Source: Eumeta japonica (lineage: Eukaryota > Arthropoda > Insecta > Lepidoptera > Psychidae). From it: a DNA stretch of 64,000 bases. Numbering within the stretch: the stretch's first letter is position 1; the number at the start of each line of letters is the position of its first letter. The position numbers were made by a program, and so were the translations under genes. The notes beneath the pieces are model-generated. The model saw only the letters and a program-made list of their open reading frames with translations. It was not told the origin of the DNA and did no database searches. Below, in pieces: positions 34,247 through 49,200 of the stretch. The stretch spans positions 1 through 64,000 of the forward strand of contig BGZK01001311.1 of the NCBI GenBank assembly GCA_005406025.1, read 5' to 3'.

Positions 34247-37200
34247 ATGCTGCCCAAGGTAAGCTCTAACTTAGTTCAAGGAATATAATCAATATTTTAA
34301 ATCTTATTTTGGAACAGGGATTTTTATTATATATTTTGTAATATTTAGATTTTTTGACAATATAGTATAATTTTCGATAGGTACTGAATAAATTCATTCA
34401 TGTGTAGATTTTTTCAGTTGTTGTATACTATTGAACAACCGCATGGGATGGGAGAATTGTATTTTATGTGGCAGAAAGGCCAGTCTCATTCAATTCTCGC
34501 AACTACAGGTACAGATGCAACTGTCGGAATCCATGACCGTTCTGGACAATTACTTGAGAGAATTAAACTTGGAGGGTATGCAACTACCTTTATAGATAAC
34601 TATAGGAAATGTGAATGAATATATCGATATGTGTTATGTCATGTTTCTCGTAGATAATCATTTGAAAGACTTGAAGATGAAGTGTATGCAACTACATTTA
34701 TACTTAACTTTAGAAAATTCAAATAACTATATCGTCATTATTCCGCGAAAAATCATTAACTAAGAAAAGCATTAAAAATGAGATGTTAAGTATACAATTA
34801 ATTTTTATTTTCATTTTTAAACATCTAAAGTTCATTTCAATGAAATTTCCATGAGAGCGTCTCTACACAGAGTTCATAAGTCATTAATAATAAAAATTGC
34901 TCACTAAAAATACTGTGAAAATTAGGAAATGCACTTACAGATTTTACATATTTTCATTCAATCCTTACTAAGCTTTTTGTTATGTGTTAAAATTCATAAA
35001 TGTATTGTAGTGATTTTTATCTCGATATAAACACATATTTTTAATTGTTATCTTTATTTCTGTAATAAAATTGGTAAGAACAGTTAGTGTTTTACACTGA
35101 AATCAATACTTGGTACCATAACTTATATGTGAAATAAAGGTTCAATTAAATGCAATTAATGATTTCTCACTTTCAACTATTTCCAGTAATTATCACTATT
35201 AATGAGCAGTAAACACCTTATTGTTTGTTTTCATAATACCTCTGAATTTGATCAATATTAGTTATTTTTAGTTCTATACAACAGAGTAGGTGTCTCTATT
35301 CATGTCGTGACGTGTTCGCGCATGTCTCTCGACTGACTAGTGGCTACGCAGCAGTCAACATTTTCTACTTCTACAAGAAGAATCTGGTTTTGTGTTCTGT
35401 TTTTATTAAAGTAAAAAATAGTAGATTTTGAGTAACTTACCATGGTGTCGTGGTAAACAGATGATATTGTTAAATTTAAATGAAGGCAAGGAAGGATGAG
35501 GCACAAGCATAGTGTTTTAGTTATAGAGTGCAAAAAATGAAGTAAGTGATATTATAGATTTGAAATGATTAGTAGGAAAAATAATTGAATACCGCACAAT
35601 CAATGAAAGTAAATGAAATAAAATTAGATAGCTTAAAAATTGAGTGTTTAAGATATGAGAAAAAGTTGCTAGGGATTTTAAAATATAAGTATGACTATGA
35701 ACTACTATACTTATTATTGAATGCATTGAAAGCCCCAGAAGGCAAAAGAAGAACTAATATTTCACATGGATCAAATCTAACAAGAAGTAAAGCGACTATA
35801 GCACCTATATCTGATCAAGCAGTCACACCAGAGAGTTTTTTTTAAAATAATAATAACTTTGCAACATTTTCTAAAGCATATCGAAGTCCCATTCCTATAT
35901 CGTGTAAACAAAAAAATCTCTAAAAATTATGTAAAGATGGAATTATTTCTCAAGAGCATCACGGGTGGTATGCTGAACTACTAGATTCACTAAAACAAAA
36001 ATATTTGCTTGTAGAAGCCGATCAACAAGATATCTCAAGTGACGAGGAAGGTTCACTGATTAAAGATGCTTAATTAAAACTGAAATTAAGTGTTGTAATT
36101 TCATTACATTTTTCTAGTAGGTTATGATTATTTTATTTTAAAATGTTTGGTAACAATTTTTCTAAAATAAGTGGTTAATACTATATTTAATACTAAATAG
36201 TTTGTTTTCACATTTTTGTGACTGTGATTATATTGTTAGTAATTTTGCCAAGTGTTGATGTCATTGCATTAATTTTTTTTTGTTGTATTTGTTTCTTAAC
36301 AAATGTTATGATTGATTGCTGAAGCAAAGATAAAGAGAAAGTTACTATTATTTTAATTGTTTAGAATATATGTATTGAAATGTAAACATTTGTTTTTGAT
36401 CCATATGTTTTATTTACATAATTATAAATTGTACAGTTTTTTTGTGCTCACTATCGATAACTTGAACTAAAACACCTAATAAATGAAAAAGAAATAAAGA
36501 AAAAATAATTTGTCTAAGTTTTGAGTTAGGATTGCAATCACGGAACGAAGCGTGCAAAATACAAAATGTTGATTATTTCAGAAACATCATTTTGTCAGTA
36601 AATGACTTCACAGAGCGACAATGATATAGAAATGTGTCACATGACATTCCCCCATAATTCTTACTACAGAATTAAATTCAGTGTGATAAGTTATTTTTGG
36701 TTTCATCTATTCACTTTTCTCATTTCGGGGCTTCTTTTATTTTTTTGAAAAGTCGTCCAAGACTCGACAAAAGTTATATTTAATAACAAAAATTGCTCAT
36801 TTTAATATCTATTATTTGATAACAAGTAAATAAGTTTATGCTTTGAATGTTTTTGCTTTAAAAAAACATAGGTAATTTATTATAACTATAAAAATAATAT
36901 ATGGAATAAACATATTTAAATTAATTAATCCAGCTTTATCTATAGATATAAATAAAATTGAAATATCTGTCCAATTTCAACATATGTATTTTTTGAATCA
37001 ATATATCATACATTTTTTAATATAATTTTTGTCTATCTCTTTGTTTAGAACAATCTTTGGAACGGCTGAACCGATTTTGGTGAACTTTAACTAGAAGGTA
37101 GAGGAACTTATTAGTCTAAACATAGAATACCTAAATTTTATCCCAGAAATACTTTGGGTTCCCGTACAAAAATTATATATTCCTTAAAATGGGAAAATTT

Positions 37201-40200
37201 TATTGTAATTAATGAAATGTGGTATTGGGGTTGAAATCAAGACCAGAACTGGAATTTATATCTATTGTATCTCATGTCCCGATCCTATTTGTGTTCATAA
37301 ACAAGAGTAATATTAGGATCAGAATCATAGTGAACACAGAATCATCAATAAATGTACAAAATCTATAGTTTCATTCTATATCCATGTGGGCAAAGTTGCA
37401 GGTGAAAGCTAATATAGCTAATAAAAACTATGTTTAAATATTTTCATTTGACTATAGCATATTCTAAAGGTGTCTTATGTTTTTAGTAGTCTATAATAAT
37501 ATCTCTTTGCTAATCATATGTATTTAAAATTATAATGTAACTAACTTTTGCCTGTAGCTTAATTCTGAAAAAAAATCATTCATCTCTTATATCGGATCCA
37601 TTTTAGTCTAACTCTTGATTTCAGCATTAATGTTAATTCCAAACCTGACCCGAATATCGATTCTATTCTTAATTTTAATCCTGGTTTTTCTGTAATTTTT
37701 GATACTAGTCCTAATCCTGATTCTGGTTTCATATCCTCTCTTAATATTAAATCCAGTGCCAACGCCTGTCAGTGGCTGACAATTTGCAGAACCTACAGCA
37801 TGTCACAAATCAAAAATTTACCAGTCAATATTGAATCCGCTATATTCAAAGTTTGAAAGCATTGCACTTAAACCCTGCGCCACTACAGCTATGAGTTAAT
37901 AATTGCAAATATTTGACTTGCAGTTTGTGTGCTGGTATGAATTGGGACAACGATGGTGACATTCTTGCTATGATAACGCCTAACAGTAATTCTGTGCTTT
38001 TATGGGAATGTCACGCTAACAAGTGTTTATCCATTGAGACTGGTCTCCGAGAACCGCCTTCTTGTATAGCATGGGCACATGGAGAGCCCTTGTTGGCTGT
38101 TGCTACAATAAAAGGCAATTTGGCTCTTTATAATCATCATACAACCAAGTAATTGTTACAAACAACTATATAAAATAAATTGTGTTTTTGCAATATCTTT
38201 TGGTGTAGTGTTCAGGTTGTCCTTTGACATAAATGTTCTCCACTACATTGTGATATTATCAACATTAATGCATTATTACAGAACTTAGTATATTTTTTCA
38301 ATATGATAAAATATTGTTCTAACAATTTTTTGTAGCTAAAGAAAAATGAAATATCCAAAATATGTTGTTAAAACATTTTTTTAACTAATGTTTTATTTTT
38401 GATGTTTTTACATTTATCAATGGCAGTAATTAATACTCATTAAAATTTTTATACATAATTTGTTTATACTTTATTTATAAACAAATAGACAAATTTAATA
38501 TATAAGAGATTTATTTTACCATTTTTTTGAGAAAATAGTGATTAGTAAAAAAATTCTTAAATATTTTTTTTAATCTTTTGTAATCTTTTTTTTTTTTTAT
38601 TTTGATTGTTTAAATAATTAGTTAAGAAATTATTTTCATCTTAAAAATCATAATAGATACCTCTCAAAAGGTAAACAAAAAATTTTTTTTATAATAAATT
38701 GAATGGTTTATTAACTTAACAATATGTTATAAACAAATTCTGACAACTGAAACACCATAAAAGCAACAGAAACTGAAAAAAAACATGTTTTTTTCAGCAT
38801 ACATTAAAAGAGTGGCATATATTTAGATAGTTCTTTTAAAAGCACTTTAAGGTTTCTAAGTAATTTTTCTGTTTAAATGAATAATTTCGGAAATAATGAC
38901 TTCGAAAATTGCAGAAATTGTGTCCCCCCTCTATTCTCTAAACTGTATATCCCAAATGTATGAAAAAAAAATAAAGAAAGTAACGGCTAATAAATACTTT
39001 CAATGAAAATTATTTTGAACATGGTTGGATATACTGTTTTTGAGTTATTACCAAAAAACTGCGCTTCTCAAAAAAAGGACGTGAGTGCCATGAAGATACG
39101 CTCTTTTGCTGGTGCACTTTATTTACGCTAGTTTCATAATAATAGTCGACATATCTACTTGTTGTTCCAGTTATAGGCGACTAAAGTGATTGTAACTAGT
39201 CTGTGCGGGAAACGTGAAAAAAGTGTAACAACATACTTTTTTCATCTGTAGTGCATTTCTTTGTAATAATGGCTTCAGAACCCTATAATGAGCATGTTTT
39301 GACTTGCTCTTGGCCAATTTTCATGATATTAGATTCAATCATACTTTTGCTTTTTTCATTACTATGACTTTGAAATTGCTAAAATTTTATTGTCATATAT
39401 ATTGAATTTAATAAAATTTATGTTTTGATTCAATTATCATTTATATATTTCTTGTAACTTTGAAAATATTACTTGATTATGGGCACATTTTAGTTATTTA
39501 ATGTAAACTCATCTATTTTTAGTCTACATTCATACTTTTTCATCATTTAGGTAATTATTCAGAACCTTAAAAATGCTATATAAGTTGGAACAATACATGA
39601 CAATAGGAAACACTATGGTAGTTGTAGTAAATATCCCAACATTAAATTCATGCAAACACATTTTCTATATTTTTATAATATGAGGTCAATCACATTTTAC
39701 TTCAATAAGGTGAAATGTCATATAATACAAGATAAAGTAGGTGTATTTATTACAGGCGTATACCAATTATCGGTAAACATACTAAAAAAATAACATGTGC
39801 TGCCTGGAATAAGGACAACATTTTAGTCTTAGCATCAGAAGATAAGTCACTTTCCATAAACAATTCTGATGGTGATACTTTACGTGTAGTGGCATTGAGA
39901 GATCTACCGAACGATCTACAGTTTTCTGAGATGAAAACTGATGAGAGAATCGCTGGAGAAAACACTGTATGTAGCATTTTTTTTTTTTAATTTAATAGGT
40001 AGTTTGTTTATATTTTTTGTTAGCATAGTGTATACAAATACAAATTAATTAAAAAAAGTTCAAGAAATTTATGTTGAATGTCATCTAAAACACATTTTAT
40101 CCATCATATCGAATTTGTATATTTTTTGGTATATTTTTGAAGGGATTGTATTGGTTATTCAAGTAAAAGAATTTAAATTAACACTACATAAGTTCATTTT

Positions 40201-43200
40201 TTGTTTAATATTCATTGAAAATTGTAATGTTTTCAGGTGAGTTTGGTTGTGGGAAGCGTACGCTTTACCTCTATAATTTGTTGAATCCTGAAAACCCCAT
40301 TGAATTAGCATTTCAACAGAGATATGGTTCAATAGTCACATATAAGTGGTATGGCGATGGTTACATACTTATAGGCTTTAGTGCTGGTTTTGTCATAGCA
40401 GTATCTACTCATATAAAGGAAGTTGGCGAGGAACTGTTCCAAGTCAAGAATCATAAAGACAACTTGACAGATGTTGCAATATGCAATAGCTTAGGCCAAG
40501 CTGCCACATGTGGAGATGGACAGTAAGTACATTTATAATAAATATGTTTATTAATTTTTATAATTGTCTTTTTATGCCATTTCATTGTTATTTATTTTGT
40601 GACTTTACATTTTAAGTACTGTTATCAACTATGCTCATAAATGAAATAATTTCATTACAAAATAACTTGTCTAAAAAAATATTAAAGAATTAGTATCCTA
40701 TAGTTCTTATCTCGCTTGTAGGCTAAGGGGTCGTTAAAAATTATTTTTTTGCGACGCCTCCTAAAAAGTTTCCTTTTGATGAAAAAACACTGGAAAAATT
40801 TTCTTTTTAATTTAAAACAACACATGCCTCTAGACAATCTAAGTTAATTTTTGAGTATTATAGTTATTTCTCATTTTTTTGAATTTAAATTTTTGTTTAA
40901 TATTATTTCGATCGATTAAAATTCCCAGTTTTTTTTTATCAAAAGGAAGCTTTTTAGGGGGCATCGCAAAAAAAAAATTTTAACAACCACCCTATCTAGG
41001 CGTTGTTTACATCATTAACATATTTTGTTTGGTTAGAATGTTCCATACTACTCATAAATCTTGTTTGTTTATATGGGACATAACATCTTTACATCTTTTT
41101 TTTTATAAATGATTATAGTTTTGTTTACATTTGGAGAATGCTAGGGACCACTCGTCAAGAGATATGTGTATATATATCATATATTTAGTACATTGGATTT
41201 TGAGCATTGGCAATTTAGTTTTTTTTAGGTGATCAGTTAAAAGTGTTCAAGAGGTTCTGTAGCCCTTTTCTGCATCTTAATGTTGCAGAATTATACTAGT
41301 TCTGTTTTTGTGCGTGTTCATTTTTTTATCCTTTATCATTCCTTGAAACTCTGATACATTACTTTATTGTTTCCAACTTGTGGATAAATATTTCTATATA
41401 TATATATCTAAAAAAACCAAAAAAAAAATTTATGTATTTTTAGACTAAAACTCATTTCGATATGGGACAACGGCGAAGTGACAAGTTCCGTTACGCCAGC
41501 GGGAGGCGCAGAGCGATGCGCGTGGAGCTCGGACGGGCGTTTGCTCGCCGCCGCGGGCCGCGCTTACCTCAGCGTCTACGTGAGTGCTCTGACGCCGTTA
41601 TACAGCGCTTACGGAACCAGAGCTGTCACTCTCACCAGTCTCATCGAGGCGACAATCTACCAGTGTGTGGCCGTCGGTGAAGACACTGAGAACATTAGTA
41701 AAGGTATAGCGTACGAATGTTAGAACTACATATTATTGGGTTGGTATTACGCTTCGTTGGACTTTAAGAATTTATCAATGATCGTTTTTTAAAAGCACTT
41801 ATTTAACTTGCCTTGTTAGTTAGTATGTGTGGGTCAAATCTTCCAATCTGAATTAGAATTACTTTCTCTTATCTTATGAGGTTAAAATTTGATATGTCGG
41901 TTCAGTTCCAATGAAAATGCATTTTTATGATAAGTATGATCTGATTCCACACCTAGGAATGATTTCTGATGATGAATTCTGCTATGGTTAACAGCATAGA
42001 CATAGAACTTTGTGTAAACATTTAATTTTGATTGCCCGCTTTTAATTACTCCATAACCTGGCCGCTTTACTCAGGTTTACCTGTCGAAAAAGGAAACTCA
42101 ACGGTCAACAGCACAGATATTATATTTTTAAATAGAAATATGAATATATAAATTTAAATAAGTTTTAATTAAAAAAGTTAGCCTATGTAAGGTTCATACT
42201 TTTGTAACCGAATTAATTTGTATTCATTCCCAAATATAGGAACAAATTAATGACTATTGTTATAATATTATTAGGATTCCATGCATGGGTAATAAAAAAT
42301 GTCAATTACAATGCATACAGTTGTCACGTAATTGCTAATTAGTTTTCCAAATCATTGCTATTATAGAATAATATGTTTTGTGCTTGCAATAAACTTTTAC
42401 AGAACCATCAGCACTTGGTATGTTAGTGTTGCCGGCGGAACCAACGCTTTTGGCTCTCGGAGCTTCTCACGTATGTTGCGTGAGCGGAGCTCACGCTTGG
42501 TACCAGTCCATTGCAGGAGGTGCTCCTCATCGAAGGCAGTATCCCGCACCTTTGAGTGCAGTGCGAATGGCAACCGAATACGCAGCTGTGTTATACCAAG
42601 GACGAGCCATGTTGCATACGGTAGAATATAGCGAAATTGGCTAGTTTTCGTTTCTTTTTGGGTAACGAAATATTATGAAAGCAAACAAAATTGTTGATGG
42701 CTTATCGTTTGTACCAAAACACCCCTTATTGGATATTTATAGCTATTGCGAGAAAACTGAAAAATCCTACGATATGTAGCATTATCTATTATACATTTAC
42801 CTAACAAAAAAATTATTGCTATCAGCATCCTGTCATTAAAATATTTAGTTACTCAATTCAAATCTTTATGTCTGTGGAATATTCTATAATTCGGGCTTTA
42901 CGTAGTATAAAATGCCATCGTATTTAGGAGTATGAATTAAGCATTATTATAATCATCAGGTGGGTCGTGTGGAGTCTCAACCAGATCGCGATTCTATTCA
43001 ATTCCCGGAGCCGCGCACACGCACTGCCTCCATTGTTGACATACATCTTACCGCTGACTTCTTTATATTTGCTACTGACGTGAGTCTATTTTTATACTAA
43101 TCTGAATTATGTCTGACATTTGAATAATATATTTGAATCATGCCAAATTAATTGTCACCAACATAGATCACAAAAAATACTGCACAAGTTACCGACGGCA

Positions 43201-46200
43201 CCTGATTTCGAAAATCATATATATTTCGATTTATCTAAAGATCATTTGTAAACATTTTTATCATCTGTTTTGCATTTGTAAAATCCATTTTTAACTAATA
43301 TTAAATATGATGTATCACAGAAAGGTTAATAGATGATTTAGTTTCTTGCCTAAGGAAGGGGACGTAGAATTCTTCGCTGTCGAGGAATGGAATATGGCGG
43401 CACGTTACCGCCATTCGTGCGGCGTGCGTTCCCTGCACGGCGACGTTGCGGGCACTCGTGTCGTCATTGTGGACGTGAAGCGTCGCGGCCACGTGTACTC
43501 CCCTTTAACTGATCACGTACTACCAATAGACGAGTTCCCCCCAAACACCAAGTGAGAATCTATTGGATGTCATCTTGTATAAATGATACATATAGATAAG
43601 TAGATTTATATAAACATTTGTTCCGCTAATCTATTAGATTTTTTTTTAGTGAAAAGAAATGTTATTAATAATTTCACGATGTATTGTTGTAATAAAAGGT
43701 AAAAACCTAATGACAAGTGTTATTGAAGGCAATTACTACATACTTCTGTACTTACAGTACAGTATAGTATCTGAAGAGTTATGTATATAAAATATACATA
43801 ACTCTTCAGATATACCCGTGAAATAACTCCTTTGCTTGTCTAAACCCTATCTCCTAATCGATATTTTTGTCTGGCACTGATAATAATGCTTAAGTTGCAG
43901 AGAAAATATGTCACACTCTTAATTATTTTTCAGGGGCATTGTGTGTGGGATATTTGTTTGACGGAGCGTAACGTATTCATAGCGTATACTGATGAAGCGG
44001 TCTATACTTTCTATTATGCAGCGAACACAATAGATGGGAGTCATGTCGATATGATCAATAAAACTAATCTCTTGCCTGGCCACGTCCCGATTATGTTGTT
44101 TTCTGGCGACGTTTATTGCTATGCGCCTGGCGGCAAGTAAGTATGCTTGATCTATTTCAACGTGAGCTAGGTTAAGCGTCTTTACTAATATTATTTGTCG
44201 ACTAATGTGAAGGATAACTTAAAAACTGTTTGGCGATAGTTTACTAATCTTTTTCATAATACTTATACTGCATAAGCATTAATAATAATGATATAATATA
44301 AACTCACGTTTATTTCCTAGAAGGGTAAGCAGAGACTATAGATTTCCACATGGTACGATCGTTGCATATCTATTTTGTTTTAATGATATCCATCAATCTT
44401 TTCATGCGAGTTTCTTCAGGTGCTTGAAATTTGGCCCTTTTTTAATATGCCCCCAATATGGTCTGCACAGGATTTTCTGGGCGACCTTTGCCGACCTTTC
44501 CATCACACACATTGCCTCTATAGATTTGTTTTGTCAGTCTAATTTACTAAAGCAAGTGTCAATGTTATGAAAAATTTATTTATCGCTCATATAAAAATAA
44601 CTATAATTAACTAATTCATCCCCAAATTCTTTCATTGCAAATATTTTTCCAGTAAATTAATTTGTATATGTTATGAAGTATAAAATAAAATTCAAAGTAA
44701 GAATATCTTTATTTAATTTTGCGTATTATGTGTTATTGAAAATTTCTTTTCATCTTCACCTTTCTCAAATTCATAGTTTTTTTAGTGAAATTATCACAAT
44801 TTAAGGATAAAAGTCATCAAAACATTGCCATTTATAATTTTTAGGTATGAAGACTCGTGTTAATACAATTGAAATGAAATAATATACATTTAAATGCAGT
44901 ATCTTATGGGGTTGGATAATAAATAATGAGCGACATGTGAAACTTTATAGTGGTATTTATTTATTTATTAAATAAATGTTATTCATTTAAAATATAATCA
45001 CTATTATTATCTACTATCATTTGCTCATGATTTGGTAGAGAGTGGATGGCTTCTATGTAAAACTTTCTAGGTTTGGTATATATGCAGTCATGCATTTTCA
45101 TATATAAAAATAAAAATCGATGTATGTTTGTCCTCTATGCATATCTAATCCATTGATCCAATAATGGTGATATTTTGGTGATATGGTGAAAAATAATTTT
45201 TCATCGGTTTCATCAGTCTATTTGTGCTACTATACCTATTCTAAACATTCTTTCATTAATAGATATTTGCACTATTCTTGAGTAAATTAAATTGCTAACA
45301 TTTACCCCTGGCTTCATGCATGAATTTATATTCTTTAAAACGATTTTAATAATTCTTTGATTCATAGAAAGCTACTTTATCCCCCAGTAATATAGCTTAC
45401 ATTTTATTTTGATATTGGCTTTGTTGTAATCTGAACTGGGACTGGTGGCAGAATCGGAATCGAAAATGCGATAGGGAGCAAAATCGGGATAGGGACCAGA
45501 ATCAGAATCAAAAGCGGGACTGGGACGGGAGTTAAGAACGAATGTAGAGACGGAATCAAAATCAAACGTGTGACCTGGATATTTCGTGTTTTGTGTATTA
45601 TACTTAATAGAGTTTGTCCCCGACTTCGGCCATGTATTTGTATTATTAAACCGAACTACTACATCAATTCTAAAGATTCATTCACTCTTAAAAGGCTACA
45701 CTATCCTCAAGTAATTATGCCAATATTTTATTTTGATACTAACTCGCAGCTTCATTCAAATCGGAACTGTTACTGGTAGCAGAATCGTAATTGAAAGCGT
45801 GACGGAGAGTAGAATCGAGAACGGGACCAGGATAGGATCGAAAGCGGGATCGAGACCGAATTTGAAAACGGGACTAGGGATGAAAACGAGTCTGGGGATG
45901 GGATCAGAATCAAAAGTGTGGCAGGAACCGGAATCGATAACGAGAGCAGGATATTGACACCGATTGATACAAAAGAAGTAAGAATTTACTCTACGTCCTT
46001 ACTGGCGTAGCTGCGGACATTAATTATACGGGCAAGCCACCCACAAGACAGTGCAGAACAACTTCTGCTGGACCAGCTAGAGAAAACATAATATTCTGCT
46101 GTTGACGTTTACTATGGATTTGAAAGCCTCAAATTTTCAATTGATTATAGTGAAGTGTTGCTGTAATTGTGATATTAGTAGGAGGAAATTCCCATTGTAT

Positions 46201-49200
46201 CGTTTTTTGTTATTATCCACCTAGCTGAGAGCATTACCTTGTGACAGTGAGGATCCTTTTTTGGCGTAGGTTTACCTAGTTCTTTACAGTCTAGCCATTG
46301 GCGCTTACGTGTGTGGTTAGTATAGATAACCCACATTTCATCTCCAGAACCGAGATAGTCTAGCCAGTTAAATGTATGGCGTAACGATAGAAGTTGTAGA
46401 CAAATCTCTGCACGGTAGGTTATTTGATTTTTGTTAACTGGTGAGGTACCCAAACATGATATATGTAATTTTTTTTCAAAGCATTTAGAGGATTTTCTAC
46501 CGTTTTCGACGGGACACTTAAACCTAGGTTGATAGATCAAAGTATAGTCATCTTGCTGAATCGTTGGAAACGATGCTTTGCCTTAGCTTTGGAGAATGAG
46601 TCGCGATCTACCTTTAGATCATAGACATATGTTACGTACCTACAGCTTCTGTTGCGAAATACGCACATTGGAACTTATGTAATAAAAAATGTCGGACATG
46701 GATTTTAATAACACATGGACTTTAACTACACAATACAGCTAAACTATTACAGATGTTCAAGAACTCGACTCGCTCTTTATAATAGCTCCTACGAACGATA
46801 CGAACATTCTTGATCCTAACCAAAATTTCTAGAAGATAGGAACCGAGACGCTCATTACTTATTAATCAAGCCAATGTTTTGGCAGTCAAGATTATTCATT
46901 TTTACATACATTAACAATTAAAATAATATTTTATTCTAATGCTCAAGCGCTAAAGCAATATTAATCATATTTGCTAAGATCAAGGTGATGGCTGATTTCA
47001 ATAGCCATAGTTTATTCCTTAATGGACGTTTAAATGATTTTTAAGAGGCCCGTATAGTACAGTTAATTACGACGTGGATAAGTGCTCGAGTAGTTTTATC
47101 TACATTTACTCAATATTGTGATATAATGTTGATTATGACTTAATGTCAACACACGCCGGCGCGATAAGATAACGTTTGGCAATCGTGCATGTAAATGGAT
47201 ACCCTCATCATTTCTCACATTTCATATACTCAATATTTTTAATTTTTGTTAAAATTATAGATTAATGCTTGTTTTTATTTTAAATAATTACATAAATTAT
47301 TTTTGTAAAGAAAAAAAAATGTATCTGTTAAGTTACAATTAGTAGGTAATTATTAAAATTAATGTTAGGTGTAATCGTTAGTAAGTAATAAAAAGTAGAT
47401 GAAATGTTGGAAACAATTTGGCATATAATGTGATATTTTGAGAAACAGTAACTTTGTTTAGGGAATTTTATTATCTTTGCATTAAATATAGAAATGGTTG
47501 AGTTGGACTATAGGTTCTCAAAGTTATCCTATACACAATAAAATATATTAAAGTCCTAAGTTGTTCACAAAACTGAATGGAAAACTAAAATATGCTAAGC
47601 CAGGTTAAAAAAGGAGATGTTCCATGCAGAAAGAAATATGTTATGAACAAACGCAGAGATAAAGCCAAATGCTGCACTACACAAAAATTTTTCAGGAATA
47701 GAATCTCGTTTTTCCATGGTCTATTGACTCTAGAAATCATTGAACTAATATTGACCGTCCATCATGATCTTTTGTCATATTTTCAATACCGCCTTATCTC
47801 TTTCTAGGTCCACTTTTCCCCCTACTAACTACAATTTCTGTATTTTCATAAGATCCCTCATTACCCGCCGGACCTTCCATATGTTACATCTACTACTATT
47901 TATAAAAGTTATATGTAATATATGAGTTCAATGTAAAAATTCATCATGATCTGCTTGACTCTTATGACTTGGCGGTCATAAGAGTCAATCTCCTTTGACC
48001 TCTTATTATGTAGCGATAATTGTCGCATATTTCTGCACAAATTGATAATTTTCCCTTTTTTATATTTTCTTAAATGTAATACAATTATTCCTCTATAATT
48101 TCTCTACAAAATGGGACTCCTTTTACACTGAGGCCTAGGAATGCAGAAAAACCTATCGGCATTCTTCCCAGGAAAAATTTAATACAAAAAACTATTATGG
48201 ATAATATGACAAGCGTTTAAACTCTTGCTTTAGTATCTACTTCATTAATTCCTAAGTCTAAAGAAGTCTTTTTTTCTCTAATCAAATATCAACAGAAATT
48301 AAAGTATAGAAATTGGATAATCAAGGAAATAATATTTACTCTTATCTTTTCCTTATTATAAATTTATTTCTCGGAGTAAGTGATGTTTACTCACATCTTT
48401 TCAGTATTATCAAATTACCCCTCGAGTCTCACAATACTAGCGGACTAGCTGACGCGGACGGTGAAAAGCGCGCGGCCAGTCAGCGGAAGCACGTCGAGAA
48501 GTTATTGGCTTTGAGAAGATTCGCTGACGTGTGGATCTACTGCGATGCTTTAGACGACGTCGATCTCTGGCGACGAGCTGGTGAAGTGGCTATCGCGAAC
48601 TTGGACGTGGAATTTGGTAGGTGATAGATCTTACTAAAGTAGTTAGAGTTTGTAATAAACTTATTAGTTTTTACTGTAAAGTCAAACTGGTCATTAATTA
48701 TAAATGTATCTTCATACAGTACAAAGTATGGCAGCACGACATAGTTGTCATGCCACTTGAATATGTTAGTAGATAGTTCTAGAACTCTTGCCTACAATCA
48801 TATCAAAGTGTTCTTTTGTCTTTGTATAGAAAGGCTTAGAACAGTGGAGTCAGAAAAAAATTACAATGGCTTTTTTAGGGTTCTATAATTAATAAGGAAC
48901 CCTTGTGACACTATTTTTTTTTAAAGCGAGTTTAGTTATATAAATAAATGTGTAAGGCACAAAGATACAATACAGAATATTTAATTGTATTCAAAGAGAC
49001 ACAAGGTTTAGGGCAAATGGTTCTTTTTATATGATCTCTGATGTATCATAGGGTTTGACCTTAGGCCTAAAATACCTAATTGTTTTATCAATTATGAATT
49101 ATGATGAACATTGTACACATAACTACAATGCAATAAGTGCCACCTGACAGCAAGTGCCGAGAAAAGATATAATAAAATTTAATGATATTCGCAATCAAAT

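Larger units (their letters stand above)
44137..48404 (+). other. WDR19 intron 10
   Basis: The intron holds an RTE LINE 3' tail, two purine-rich dispersed repeats, a mariner fragment and a hairpin, each listed separately. The remaining sequence (for example 46900-47900) is AT-rich with no supported gene. Confidence 0.6.

Noticed and set aside
43768..43812. The 21-bp hairpin as a microRNA precursor
   Set aside because: The loop is only 3 bases and the stem is too short for normal processing. A short inverted duplication explains it better.
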